A stretch of 15,920 nucleotides of DNA from CAYLLT01 sp964591605 (GTDB taxonomy: Bacteria > Planctomycetota > Phycisphaerae > UBA1845 > PWPN01), in contig CAZQEN010000165.1 in NCBI GenBank assembly GCA_964591605.1, positions 1 through 15,920 of the forward strand, given 5' to 3'. Positions 1 to 6,341 of the stretch are shown one piece after another. Each line of letters begins with the position of its first letter. Within the stretch, counting starts at the first letter, position 1. A model generated the notes under the pieces. It had not been told where the DNA came from and made no database searches. It saw only the letters and a program-made list of their open reading frames with translations. Position numbers and translations under genes: made by a program.

Positions 1-427
1 CCCGCCGGCCGGGTTTCGCCCGGAGTGGGTGCCGAAGGTGCTCGAACCGCAGGTGATCCAGGCCGTGGTCGGCCAGGCGCTGCTGGCCGTACTTTGAGGT
101 CAGGTTGGGCAACTCCTGCACATCCCCCCGCCCCAGAATCCACTGGAGCCGCAGGGCGGGCAGGCCCCGCCGCACGTCGATGGCGATGTCCGGGTCGGTG
201 TACGGCCCGGATGTGTCGTAGACGGTGATCGTCGGGTTGGGTTCGTCGCGCCCGCCGGGCAGGTGGGACTTCGTGGGCGACTGCTCGATCTCGCGCATGG
301 GCACGCGCACGTCGGGGTGAATCGTGCCGCTCACGTAGACCTTGCGCGAGCCGGGGATCGGTTCGCGGCTGATCACTTCGTCGCGGACCACCGGCGCCTC
401 CGGATTGTCGTGGACATCTGCTGCCAT
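1..427 (-). CDS. thiC: Phosphomethylpyrimidine synthase ThiC, N-terminal part (cut by window edge)
   Basis: ThiC is a radical-SAM enzyme that converts aminoimidazole ribotide to HMP-phosphate in thiamine synthesis. Reading the minus strand from ATG at 427 gives 142 uninterrupted codons to the window edge. They match the conserved ThiC N-terminus: 'SRKVYVSGTIHPDVRVPMREI' type segment (residues about 23-43), 'VYDTSGPYTDPDIAIDVRRG' (about 65-84), then 'QRLADHGLDHLRF' and 'RAKPGRR'. The catalytic barrel and the C-terminal Fe-S cysteines lie outside the window. The start is supported by GGAGG 10 nt upstream and by the TPP riboswitch in the same orientation at 559-774. I see no frameshift. The family call rests on motif recognition and on the riboswitch, which agree with each other. 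Confidence 0.95.
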   Translation of the reverse strand, partial: MAADVHDNPEAPVVRDEVISREPIPGSRKVYVSGTIHPDVRVPMREIEQSPTKSHLPGGRDEPNPTITVYDTSGPYTDPDIAIDVRRGLPALRLQWILGRGDVQELPNLTSKYGQQRLADHGLDHLRFEHLRHPLRAKPGRR

Positions 428-558
428 GAGTGCTGTACCTCCGTCAGGCCGGCTCGTCGGGCGGCGCGTGGCCTCCGCGCAAGCGGTCAGACCCGGCATT
501 CCAGCGCAGGGGCGGACGGTCATCCGGCGTGGCGATTGGCCCGATCGCTGCAGGTGAG
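428..558 (-). promoter_or_regulatory. thiC leader between TPP aptamer and start codon (putative expression platform)
   Basis: This 131-nt stretch separates the 3' end of aptamer helix P1 from the thiC ATG. It contains the ribosome binding site (GGAGG, 10 nt before ATG). On the minus strand it also holds CCGCCCCTG (positions 515-507), perfectly complementary over 9 bp to CAGGGGCGG at the 5' edge of the aptamer (770-762). That pairing would be mutually exclusive with P2 of the ligand-bound fold, as expected of an anti-aptamer. No stem followed by a T-run is visible, so control by translation or by a Rho-type mechanism is more likely than by an intrinsic terminator. The switching role is inferred. 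Confidence 0.4.
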
Positions 559-774
559 TCGCCTTCCCTACGCAGTTCCCGCATTCGTCAGAGCCGGTTT
601 CTGCGAAACCGGTCAACCGCGAGTGGCCCTCAGGCCCCGGCCCGCAGGTGAGCGATCTACCGGGCTCACAGAGCCCGGCTCTGACGGTTGCGTTCGACTG
701 ATCAGGTTCCAAGGGTGCGGCGATCGATCGGGTCCGCCGTCTCAGGTCCGCCGCGTGCGGACCGCCCCTGGCGA
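559..774 (-). promoter_or_regulatory. TPP riboswitch (THI element) upstream of thiC, with enlarged P5 loop
   Basis: Read on the minus strand, the element shows P1 (UCGCC at 774-770 with GGCGA at 563-559), the 5' GGGG of P2, a perfect 7-bp P3 hairpin (GGUCCGC/GCGGACC), the invariant CUGAGA-type segment (ccUGAGA), ACCCUU, GGAACCUGAUCAG, and the 3' block ACUGCGUAGGGAA. These are the hallmark TPP aptamer sequences in the right order. An extra CGGCG/CGCCG hairpin sits between UGAGA and ACCC. P5 is CAGU/ACUG, continued by CGCA/UGCG. The loop that is normally about six nucleotides is replaced by a roughly 100-nt palindromic element. thiC is the usual target of TPP repression. Confidence 0.93.
586..686. 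repeat. 101-bp palindromic (BIME/REP-like) element inside the TPP riboswitch
   Basis: The ends are perfect 12-bp inverted repeats: CGTCAGAGCCGG at 586-597 and CCGGCTCTGACG at 675-686. Inside each end lies a tight hairpin: CCGGTTTC-tgc-GAAACCGG at 594-612 and CCGGGCTC-aca-GAGCCCGG at 660-678. The element is thus two head-to-head REP-like units around a GC-rich spacer. It has no coding capacity. I see no clear target-site duplication. It is placed exactly within loop 5 of the riboswitch, so the outer stem can stack on P5. The dispersed-repeat nature is inferred from structure and not proven by other copies in this window. Confidence 0.75.
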
Positions 775-782
775 TGCACTGT

Positions 783-811
783 ACAGTACGTAAGTGCTGC
801 CCGAACTTCAA
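783..811 (-). promoter_or_regulatory. Putative thiC promoter
   Basis: On the minus strand TTGAAG (811-806, 4/6 to the -35 consensus) is followed after 17 nt by TACTGT (788-783, 3/6 to the -10 consensus). The predicted start near 776 lies only two bases before the first P1 nucleotide of the riboswitch, which is the main reason to favour this site. The hexamers alone are weak. Confidence 0.45.
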
Positions 812-866
812 GCTGCGGAGTGCCGGAAGTTCCCGATTTGCGGCAACCCTCCGGGTGGATTTCGCG

Positions 867-872
867 TATGAT
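867..872 (+). promoter_or_regulatory. Possible -10 hexamer for the hpf-like gene
   Basis: TATGAT (5/6 to consensus) lies about 84 bp before the start codon at 956. No acceptable -35 occurs at 16-18 bp upstream; TTGCGG at 838-843 is 23 bp away, too far. This is offered only as the best candidate in the thiC/hpf divergent region. Confidence 0.25.
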
Positions 873-955
873 GGTAGGGAGCGAATCGGCAGCAATTGCC
901 GGAGCGGCTTCGACCCTGGAGCACCCCACCGCGGGCTTTTCAAGGAGTATGGGAG

Positions 956-1264
956 ATGGAACTCACCGTTCACGGCCATCACTTCGCGATCACGAATGAC
1001 CTGGCGGAACATGCCCAGACACGGTTTGAGGCGGCGCTGGGCCAGCATGATGGATGGGTGACGAACGTGGTGCTTCGGCTGGAAGATGTGAACGGACCCA
1101 AGGGGGGCGTCGACAAGCGGTGTCACGCCACCATCAATCTGCGGGCCGGCGGCACGGTCGTACTCGAGGAGATGACCGAGGATGTGTACTCGGCCATCAA
1201 TGTTGTGGCCGACCGGGCCAAGCAGGCAGTGGGCCGCAAGATCGCCAAAATCCGCGAACGATAG
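956..1264 (+). CDS. hpf: HPF/RaiA-family ribosome hibernation factor (short form)
   Basis: The 102-aa product fits the sigma-54-modulation/RaiA family, whose members bind the 30S subunit and stabilise inactive ribosomes under stress or in stationary phase. It has the usual beta-alpha-beta-beta-beta-alpha layout: 'MELTVHGHHFAITNDLAEHA' type N-terminus, 'VLRLEDVNGPKGGVDKRCHA' (about 39-58), and the C-terminal helix 'YSAINVVADRAKQAVGRKI' (about 78-96). The length matches the short class, without the dimerisation tail of long HPF. The start at 956 is chosen because AAGGAG ends 8 nt before it and the family match begins there; the frame stays open further upstream, but that sequence looks non-coding. 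It is convergent with the AI-2E gene and divergent from thiC. Confidence 0.9.
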   Translation: MELTVHGHHFAITNDLAEHAQTRFEAALGQHDGWVTNVVLRLEDVNGPKGGVDKRCHATINLRAGGTVVLEEMTEDVYSAINVVADRAKQAVGRKIAKIRER

Positions 1265-1476
1265 AACAGAACGCCCGGTCCCGGCGCTTGGGGCTCGGGG
1301 GACGTTCGTCGAGGGAGCCAACTCCTTCTACCGTTGGATCCAGACGGTTCACCGGCTTGCAGGGCCTCCCGTCTGCACAGCGACAGCCTCAACCGCTCGA
1401 GACTGCGGCCGTGCATGCGCCCATTGAAGGTTCCTGCCCGGACGGATTCTGCGCCGTCCTGAACAGAGGGATGCAT

Positions 1477-2712
1477 TCAGCGGCATCGACTCGGTGAATC
1501 GCGTTGCGGCGGGGAGCCCAGCAGAACTTCCAGAAACCCAAGCTGCGGGATGCGTTTGCCGACCTCCGCCACACAAACGGTCATCGGCGTGGCCAGGACC
1601 AGGCCGAGCGGACCCCACAACCAGGCCCAGAACAGAGCGGCCACCAGCACGGCCACCGTGAACAGCCCGGTGCTCGAACTGTAGAGGCAGGGCTCCATCA
1701 CGTTGTTGACCAGCAGCTCCAGAACCACGAACAGTCCCACGGTCAGCAGGGGGCGCAGCCAGTCGTCGAAAACCGCCAGCGAGACAAGCACGGGCAGCCC
1801 TGCCGAGATCCAGGCGCCGACGTACGGAATGAACCGGAGAATCCCCGCCAGGAGCGCCCACAGCAGCGCATTCGGCAGGCCGATCAGCCACAGGCTGACG
1901 CCGACGCATACCGCGTACGTCCCGTTGATGATGCACTGAGCGATCAGGTATCGGCTGATCCGCTGGCCGATGTCTTCGAGGGCCTGGGCCGTCACTTCGA
2001 CCTGCCCGTCCCCCAGGAGCCGGGCGGCACGATCGCGGAGCTGCTCCTGATAGATCAGCATGAATATGACGAGCACGACCACGATCGCCGCGGTACCGAG
2101 CGAGCCGGCGATGGACTGGATCACCGCCCGGAGAATCTTCGGGAGATCGATGGAAGGCGTCACGATCTGAACGGGGATCGGTTCGCCCGGTGTGGGCGCG
2201 GCGACTGCCTGTCCTGCGGTGCCGTCGAGGCCATCCGATGACCCGTTCGCGGCTGCAGCCGGTGGAAGAAGCGTGGCGGGGGCGGATGCCTGTGCGGGCT
2301 GACTGTCCGCCGGCTGGCTGGCGGAGAGCTCCTTGGAGATCTCCTTGATCGTGACCGCCGCTTTGGCCAGCGACTGGTCCTGCTGTCTGCGGATGTATCG
2401 CGCTCTCTGCTTGAGGTTTTCCTGGTAGGCGGGCAGCTCGTTCGCGAGGGACACGAGCTGCCGGGAAACCATCCAGCCGGTGCCCGCGACGCCCACGAAT
2501 GCGAGGACGACCACGCACAACACCGCGGGGATCCGGCCGACCCCGCAGGCGTCGATGCGCTTGACGGTGGGGCTGAGCACGAAGGCCAGAAGCACCGCCA
2601 GCGCCATCGGCGCCAGCAGATCCTGCGCCCAGTAGAGCCCCGCCACCACGACGGCCGCCGACGCCGCTCTGGCCAGCGGGGGCATGGCGTTGCTGGTGCG
2701 AGATCGAGCCAT
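1477..2712 (-). CDS. AI-2E family transporter (permease)
   Basis: The 411-aa polytopic inner-membrane protein belongs to the AI-2E/PerM-type family; substrates vary, and autoinducer-2 export is established for only a few members. N-terminal membrane segments lie at about 14-47 and 59-82. Family motifs follow in the C-terminal half: 'RFIPYVGAWISAGLP' (about 293-307), 'NNVMEPCLYS' (336-345) and 'WGPLGLVLATP' (366-376). Residues about 131-181 form an Ala/Pro/Gln-rich, low-complexity linker between the N-terminal pair and the core, making the protein longer than the usual ~350 aa. The start at 2712 is preceded by GGAGG at 5 nt; the open frame continues upstream to 2973, but across the preceding gene. 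It is last in an apparent operon, 83 nt after the holin-like gene. Confidence 0.88.
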   Translation of the reverse strand: MARSRTSNAMPPLARAASAAVVVAGLYWAQDLLAPMALAVLLAFVLSPTVKRIDACGVGRIPAVLCVVVLAFVGVAGTGWMVSRQLVSLANELPAYQENLKQRARYIRRQQDQSLAKAAVTIKEISKELSASQPADSQPAQASAPATLLPPAAAANGSSDGLDGTAGQAVAAPTPGEPIPVQIVTPSIDLPKILRAVIQSIAGSLGTAAIVVVLVIFMLIYQEQLRDRAARLLGDGQVEVTAQALEDIGQRISRYLIAQCIINGTYAVCVGVSLWLIGLPNALLWALLAGILRFIPYVGAWISAGLPVLVSLAVFDDWLRPLLTVGLFVVLELLVNNVMEPCLYSSSTGLFTVAVLVAALFWAWLWGPLGLVLATPMTVCVAEVGKRIPQLGFLEVLLGSPPQRDSPSRCR

Positions 2713-2795
2713 CCCGGCCTCCGGGCGCGGTCGATTCCTTGGAGAGCGCCGCACACGAAGGGCGTCACGCCCGCGGTGAGCCGGCGCTTTTCCGA

Positions 2796-3077
2796 TCAGG
2801 TCCAGCGGTTCCCGAGATAGCATGAGAGACCGACTCCCATGAGAACCGTGGCGATGCCCGTCACGAGCAATGCGGCCCAGACCGGTATCAGGGAAGCCAA
2901 TACCAGGTAGACGCCGCCCAGACACAGGGCGATGCCGGCCAGCGAGAGAAAGATGCCCGTTGCCAGGACGCACAGCCGGGCGACCTGCACAATGATGCTG
3001 GCGTGCCCGGACTGTTCCTGGCCTTGCGTCAGGTTCAGGACGCCGGCCGCCACGTTCATGAGGGCGTGCAGGGTCAT
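2796..3077 (-). CDS. Small membrane protein, holin-X/YqjE-like
   Basis: The 93-aa product has a soluble N-terminus ('NLTQGQEQSGHASIIVQVAR', about 16-35) and two adjacent membrane spans (about 36-58 and 64-86) ending 'CYLGNRWT'. This is the layout of the putative holin superfamily III/YqjE proteins, which in bacteria are usually not lytic but sit beside DUF883/YqjD genes. Its ATG overlaps the stop of the DUF883 gene in an ATGA arrangement (3077-3074), implying translational coupling; I see no strong Shine-Dalgarno of its own. Context therefore supports the YqjD-YqjE pairing better than the sequence alone does. A lysis function is not suggested: there is no endolysin or phage gene nearby. Confidence 0.72.
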   Translation of the reverse strand: MTLHALMNVAAGVLNLTQGQEQSGHASIIVQVARLCVLATGIFLSLAGIALCLGGVYLVLASLIPVWAALLVTGIATVLMGVGLSCYLGNRWT

Positions 3078-3415
3078 ACCCTGCTCACGAGCTTTCCCGC
3101 GAAGAGCCCCACGACGAACGCGACGATCAGGCTGGTCAGCGGTTTCTCCTCGATGGTGCTCTCCAGGCTGGATACGGTCTTGCGCCCGCGGTCGCGTGCG
3201 GACTTCAACCGGTCCAGCAGCTCCTCCAGGTTCTCGCGGGTCTTCCTGCTCACGCGGAATCGCGCATCGTCCAGGCCGGATTTTCCGGCCTCCACGATCG
3301 ATTGACACAGCGCGGCCACATCGTCGCGGAGCTCCTTCAAATCGGTCTGGATCGAGCCCAGCTCGTCGGAGACCTTGTCGCGCGCCGCCTTCAGGTTGTC
3401 GTTGGTTGTTCTCAT
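3074..3415 (-). CDS. DUF883 / ElaB-YqjD-like tail-anchored protein
   Basis: The 113-aa product has a long amphipathic, coiled-coil-prone N-terminal part ('DELGSIQTDLKELRDDVAAL', about 17-36; 'ENLEELLDRLKSARDRGRK', about 61-79) and one C-terminal span ('LTSLIVAFVVGLFAGKLVSR', about 93-112) with the small-residue glycine pattern and terminal Arg typical of the ElaB/YqjD family. E. coli YqjD is a stationary-phase, inner-membrane, ribosome-binding protein. The start at 3415 has GAGG about 10 nt upstream. Its stop overlaps the next gene's start by 4 nt. The ribosome link would fit with the hibernation factor nearby, but that is inference. Confidence 0.82.
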   Translation of the reverse strand: MRTTNDNLKAARDKVSDELGSIQTDLKELRDDVAALCQSIVEAGKSGLDDARFRVSRKTRENLEELLDRLKSARDRGRKTVSSLESTIEEKPLTSLIVAFVVGLFAGKLVSRV

Positions 3416-3439
3416 GGCTTAGACACCTCGTCCAAAGGG

Positions 3440-3589
3440 TCAGTCCTTGTCATGGGTCTCAATCTCGATCTCGAACTTCTTGTCGGGGCCTTCGAAGGTC
3501 GCCTTGCGTTTCTCCTTCTTGTCGCATCCGGCGCCCAGCCCCAGGGTTGTGCAGAAAACCGTCAGCAACAGTAAACGGATCCAGCGCAT
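3440..3589 (-). CDS. Small lipoprotein, 49 aa, function unknown
   Basis: The product begins MRWIRLLLLTVF..., a basic then hydrophobic signal sequence ending in a lipobox, L-G-A-G-C, with the lipidated Cys at residue 23. The mature part is only 27 residues and strongly charged (DKKEKRKATFEGPDKKFEIE plus ETHDKD). AGGAG lies 7 nt before the ATG, and the stop is 24 nt from the DUF883 start, so it fits the operon. It is too short for most gene-calling cutoffs. I do not recognise a family; the alternating charged 'KKFEIEIET' stretch suggests one beta strand. A real gene is supported by the RBS, the lipobox and the spacing. Confidence 0.75.
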   Translation of the reverse strand: MRWIRLLLLTVFCTTLGLGAGCDKKEKRKATFEGPDKKFEIEIETHDKD

Positions 3590-3658
3590 GGCTTTCTCCT
3601 TGTTCCAGGGTGAGTCCGAAGAGGACGATCCACACCTGACGACAGCAGGCCGGCTGTC

Positions 3659-3769
3659 TCAGAAGCAGAACACCTCGCAGTCGGAGTTGTCATCGACCTC
3701 ACAATCGGTGGCCGTTGTGGCAGCACACAGCCCCAGCATCAAAACCATCAGAATCCATGCTCTTTTCAT
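3659..3769 (-). CDS. Secreted mini-protein, 36 aa, cysteine-containing, function unknown
   Basis: The product is MKRAWILMVLMLGLCAATTA followed by a 16-residue acidic tail TDCEVDDNSDCEVFCF. The first 20 residues form a textbook Sec signal peptide with an A-x-A-like end (ATTA). The mature peptide has three Cys and five acidic residues, with 'DCEV' repeated. AGGAG sits 8 nt before the ATG. The gene lies between the lmo0937-like gene (82 nt) and the lipoprotein gene (69 nt), all on one strand. The Cys at residue 15 follows 'LGL' and could be read as an imperfect lipobox, but the charge and length pattern fit signal-peptidase cleavage better. No family is recognised. Confidence 0.62.
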   Translation of the reverse strand: MKRAWILMVLMLGLCAATTATDCEVDDNSDCEVFCF

Positions 3770-3851
3770 GGTCACGACTCCTGAAAAGGTACTGGTTTCG
3801 GTCACACCTTCGCTGTCGCGTCTCCTGCCGAGTGCGCATCCATCGGCCGTG

Positions 3852-4001
3852 CTAAAGCGGTGCGCGCCCCTGGATGATGCGGATGAGCACGGCGATGAGG
3901 GCGATGACCAGGAGCAGGTGGATGAACCCGTTCAGGGTGTACGCCGAGATCATGCCCACCAGCCACATGACGATCAGTATCACGGCGAGTGTCCAGAGCA
4001 T
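3852..4001 (-). CDS. lmo0937-family small membrane protein
   Basis: The 49-aa product (MLWTLAVILIVMWLVGMISA...NGFIHLLLVIALIAVLIRII then QGRAPL) matches the widespread lmo0937/DUF5670 family of two-span mini membrane proteins: the start 'MLWT', the central 'YTLNGFIHLLLVIA' and the end 'RIIQGR' are all characteristic. Function is unknown; members often sit in general or envelope stress operons. The start at 4001 is chosen because AGGAG lies 6 nt upstream and because the family begins with MLWT; the frame is open further upstream to 4085 but without family similarity. It is the first gene of the minus-strand run that ends with the AI-2E gene. Confidence 0.85.
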   Translation of the reverse strand: MLWTLAVILIVMWLVGMISAYTLNGFIHLLLVIALIAVLIRIIQGRAPL

Positions 4002-4424
4002 CGGTCTCTCCTTTGTGCAATGAACAGGCACCCACGCCCGTGCAGGCGAAGCCCATGAAAGCTCCGCATCCAGAACGGGAACCACATCGGTGCCGCGGGT
4101 CGGCCCGAGACCCGCTGCTTCCGGCCGTCGAACTGATTATTCCTCCGTCAACACCCGATAGCGAAGCCCACCGAAAAACTCTGCCGTGGTGCGCTCCGGC
4201 GGCTCGGCGCAAACGTCTGAGTTCTCAATCACTTACCGATGCTGCTCGAAACCGCAGATCAACCTGAACAGTCGGACGAAGCGCCGTCATGCGAGGCGAA
4301 ACACGAACAAAGATTGAAGTCACGAAAAAAGTGAAGCTCTGCGGCGTCAGTGGCGGCGGAATCGGCGGGGCCGGCGTCCGCGCAGAGGAAGTTCATAGTT
4401 TTTATTGGATACTTATGGTGCTGA
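4002..4424. other. Intergenic region between the amidohydrolase and the stress-type operon
   Basis: These 423 bases contain no credible gene. They should hold the promoter of the minus-strand operon, but no convincing -35/-10 or ECF-type pair is visible. AT content rises at 4395-4412 (TTCATAGTTTTTATTGG) just past the amidohydrolase stop and at 4134-4143. The sequence CACCCGATAGCGAAGCCCAC at 4152-4171 may be a dispersed-repeat remnant. A short TCAC-ttttt-GTGA hairpin-like motif occurs near 4320-4333, too weak to be called a terminator. Confidence 0.5.
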
Positions 4425-5918
4425 TCAAGGTGTCGTTGACGGTCGGCTCGTCGCGTATTTGTCTTTCCACAGCCGCTGCCTCAGCGACGGGAAGATCTCC
4501 AGGGCGTTGTCGCGGAGGATCTGGCGGCCGATGCGTTTGGCGTCGTCTTCGCGCAGGTCGCCGCGGTCGATGCGCTCGGCGAGCACCTCCGCGAGGCACT
4601 GGCGCGTCAGGGCGGCGGCGCCGTAGACGGCCTCGGCGCTCACCCCGTCGGCGCCCCACATGATCTTGTTGGACGGCATCGCGTCGAGCCACTCGTGATA
4701 CGCCCGCTTGCCGGTCTCGTAGCTGAGCGTGGGCAGCCAGCACGAGTCGACCCAGACGTTGCGGGTGTTGCGCTGGGCGATGACGGCCGTCTCACCGACC
4801 CACGGGTAGCCGCCGTGGAACAGGATGAACTTCGTCTTGGGGTTCGCCTCGATCATGTCCACGAGGAGCATCGGGTTCGAGCCCTGAATGCGGGCCTGGC
4901 CGGTGTGGATCTGGAAGGGCAGGTCGAATTTCGCGGCCAGCTCGACGATCCGCCACATGATGAAGTCCTGGAAGTCCTTGATCTGGGCGGGCGTGAGTTC
5001 CTCGCGCTTCTTGCCGAATGCGGCCTCGGCTTTTTCGCGCGGAACGTTGTCGAACTGCAGCGTGCGCTGGTAAGCGAGTGTCGATTTCAGGCAGACGGCT
5101 CCCGCCGATTGGCGCTCCTGGAACAGGGCATCCAGTACGCGGAGATAGTCGTCGAGCGAGCGGATCTCCATCTTCTGCTTGTCGGCGAAGCCGTAGATGT
5201 TGTCGCCCGGCCGCTGGCCCTCGGGCCGCTGATAGCCGTTGACGAGCGAGCTGACGTTGAACACCAGGGCGCAAAAACCGTAGTCGGGCACCTCGTTGAT
5301 GGCTGCCCAGTACGGGTCGTTCACGACGAGCTCGATATTGGCCCGCTGCGTGATGACGTCGTAGACCCACTGCGGCGATCTGTAATTCCGGAAGATCGCG
5401 TCATTGAGCGCTTTGGCCTGCTCATCCGTGATCGTGTCGAAGTCGACGCCGTAGAGATCCTGAAAGGCGGGCAGCATGTAGCGGTAAAAGGACGTGGCCC
5501 GCGCGTTGTCGAAGCTGTCTTTGGCTGCGTCCCACCACTGCTCGAACGGCATGCCGGTCCGCCACACCGGGAGCTTGTGGATCCAGGTGTAGTAGCCGTG
5601 CTGCCAGAGCGAGGCGAGATTGACGCCGGGCCCCTCGGCCGTCGCGACCATGTTCGAGAGCTTCTTGTAAGGCCACAGGTGATCGTGCGTGTCGATGGCG
5701 GGGATGGAGTCGAGATAGGCCCGCATCCGCTGGTACGTCTCGGTGCTGCGTGTCCCGCCGGCCATAGCGGTCGCGGCGGCGGACGCGGCCAGCAGCGCGG
5801 CGACGACCCACGTGGCACCGGCGTCTCGCCGGCGTGATCGGTTCATCGCGACAACGCGGGAGTGCGAAAATGCGAAAGGGATTCTTGTGGCGGGTGATTT
5901 CGTGCGTGGTTCAAGCAT
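4425..5918 (-). CDS. Exported metal-dependent amidohydrolase-superfamily protein
   Basis: The 497-aa product has a TIM-barrel metallohydrolase signature: 'IDTHDHLW' (H78, H80), 'AVCLKST' (K278, position of the bridging Lys), 'FQIHTG' (H338), 'LFHGGYPW' (H368) and 'WGADG' (D424). This complete metal set predicts an active enzyme; the pattern is closest to COG2159/uronate-isomerase-like amidohydrolases, substrate unknown. A hydrophobic export signal lies at about 36-53 (WVVAALLAASAAATAMAG). The start at 5918 is taken because AGGAG lies 6 nt upstream. The internal ATG at 5846 would give a more conventional signal peptide (MNRSRRRDAGATWVVAALLA) but has no Shine-Dalgarno. It stands alone between two repeat-rich gaps. 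Confidence 0.85.
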   Translation of the reverse strand: MLEPRTKSPATRIPFAFSHSRVVAMNRSRRRDAGATWVVAALLAASAAATAMAGGTRSTETYQRMRAYLDSIPAIDTHDHLWPYKKLSNMVATAEGPGVNLASLWQHGYYTWIHKLPVWRTGMPFEQWWDAAKDSFDNARATSFYRYMLPAFQDLYGVDFDTITDEQAKALNDAIFRNYRSPQWVYDVITQRANIELVVNDPYWAAINEVPDYGFCALVFNVSSLVNGYQRPEGQRPGDNIYGFADKQKMEIRSLDDYLRVLDALFQERQSAGAVCLKSTLAYQRTLQFDNVPREKAEAAFGKKREELTPAQIKDFQDFIMWRIVELAAKFDLPFQIHTGQARIQGSNPMLLVDMIEANPKTKFILFHGGYPWVGETAVIAQRNTRNVWVDSCWLPTLSYETGKRAYHEWLDAMPSNKIMWGADGVSAEAVYGAAALTRQCLAEVLAERIDRGDLREDDAKRIGRQILRDNALEIFPSLRQRLWKDKYATSRPSTTP

Positions 5919-6341
5919 CGGCGACTCCTGGGATTCAACGAAGATCGCGAACGCCGTCCGATACTGCAGGCCGTGCCGGCCCCGTCGGTAGCGGCCGCCC
6001 CCCTGTGGCGGCCGGGTCCGTGAGATGGCCGGGCACGCAGGGCGTATCGGTGCACTGCGGGGCCAAGTCTATCCCGGCGCCGCCGGGAACGCGACAGGCC
6101 CCGAGGAAAGACTCCGTTCACGAGAACACGAAGGCGCGAGAAGGCAGTTCTTCAACACGAAGGCACGAAGGCTCGAAGAAATGCAGGCTCCACCAGATCC
6201 TCTCGCGTCTTCATGTCTTCGTGTTAAGAAACATTGTTGTTTTCGTACTTTCGCGCTTTCGTGATCTTCTGTTTCTGCCGCGGTCCGGTCGGCCTGCAGG
6301 ACTGACGGGTCTTCACGGCACTTGCATTGGAGCGGCGCCGC
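5919..6341. other. Repeat-rich intergenic region between M56 gene and amidohydrolase
   Basis: These 423 bases hold no credible gene. A hairpin with a 7-bp stem, GGCCGCC/GGCGGCC, lies at 5993-6013. A nested inverted repeat of CACGAAGG-type units occupies 6120-6264 (separate entry). At the left end, GGCGCC-gctcat-GGCGCC (6334-6351) spans the stop codon of the M56 gene without a T-run, so it is not called a terminator. Confidence 0.55.
6120..6264. repeat. Nested inverted repeat built of CACGAAGG-type units
   Basis: Outer arms are 6127-6139 (CACGAAGGCGCGA) and 6251-6263 (TCGCGCTTTCGTG), matching at 12 of 13 positions. Inner arms are 6154-6170 (AACACGAAGGCACGAAG) and 6209-6225 (CTTCATGTCTTCGTGTT), matching at 15 of 17. 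The whole can fold into a long imperfect hairpin in either strand. Units of this kind (ACACGAAGGCACGAAGG) are, from general knowledge, scattered in many environmental bacterial genomes; copies elsewhere cannot be seen here. Base composition is AT-richer than the surroundings, consistent with a separate origin. Confidence 0.7.

Noticed and set aside
778..787. Palindrome ACTGTACAGT as a LexA-type or other operator
   Set aside because: Ten bases is too short, it has no second copy, and it overlaps the proposed thiC -10. It could easily be chance.
1440..1459. Terminator between hpf and the AI-2E gene (GGACGG/CCGTCC)
   Set aside because: The stem has only 6 bp with an 8-nt loop and no T-run on either strand, and it lies 175 bp from the hpf stop.
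2796..3077. Phage lysis cassette because of the holin-like gene
   Set aside because: There is no endolysin, integrase or structural gene nearby, and the pairing with a DUF883 gene points to the YqjD-YqjE type of housekeeping membrane protein.
4695..5837. Plus-strand open frame (380 codons) opposite the amidohydrolase
   Set aside because: The minus-strand product has all metal ligands in order; the opposite frame has no recognisable motif.
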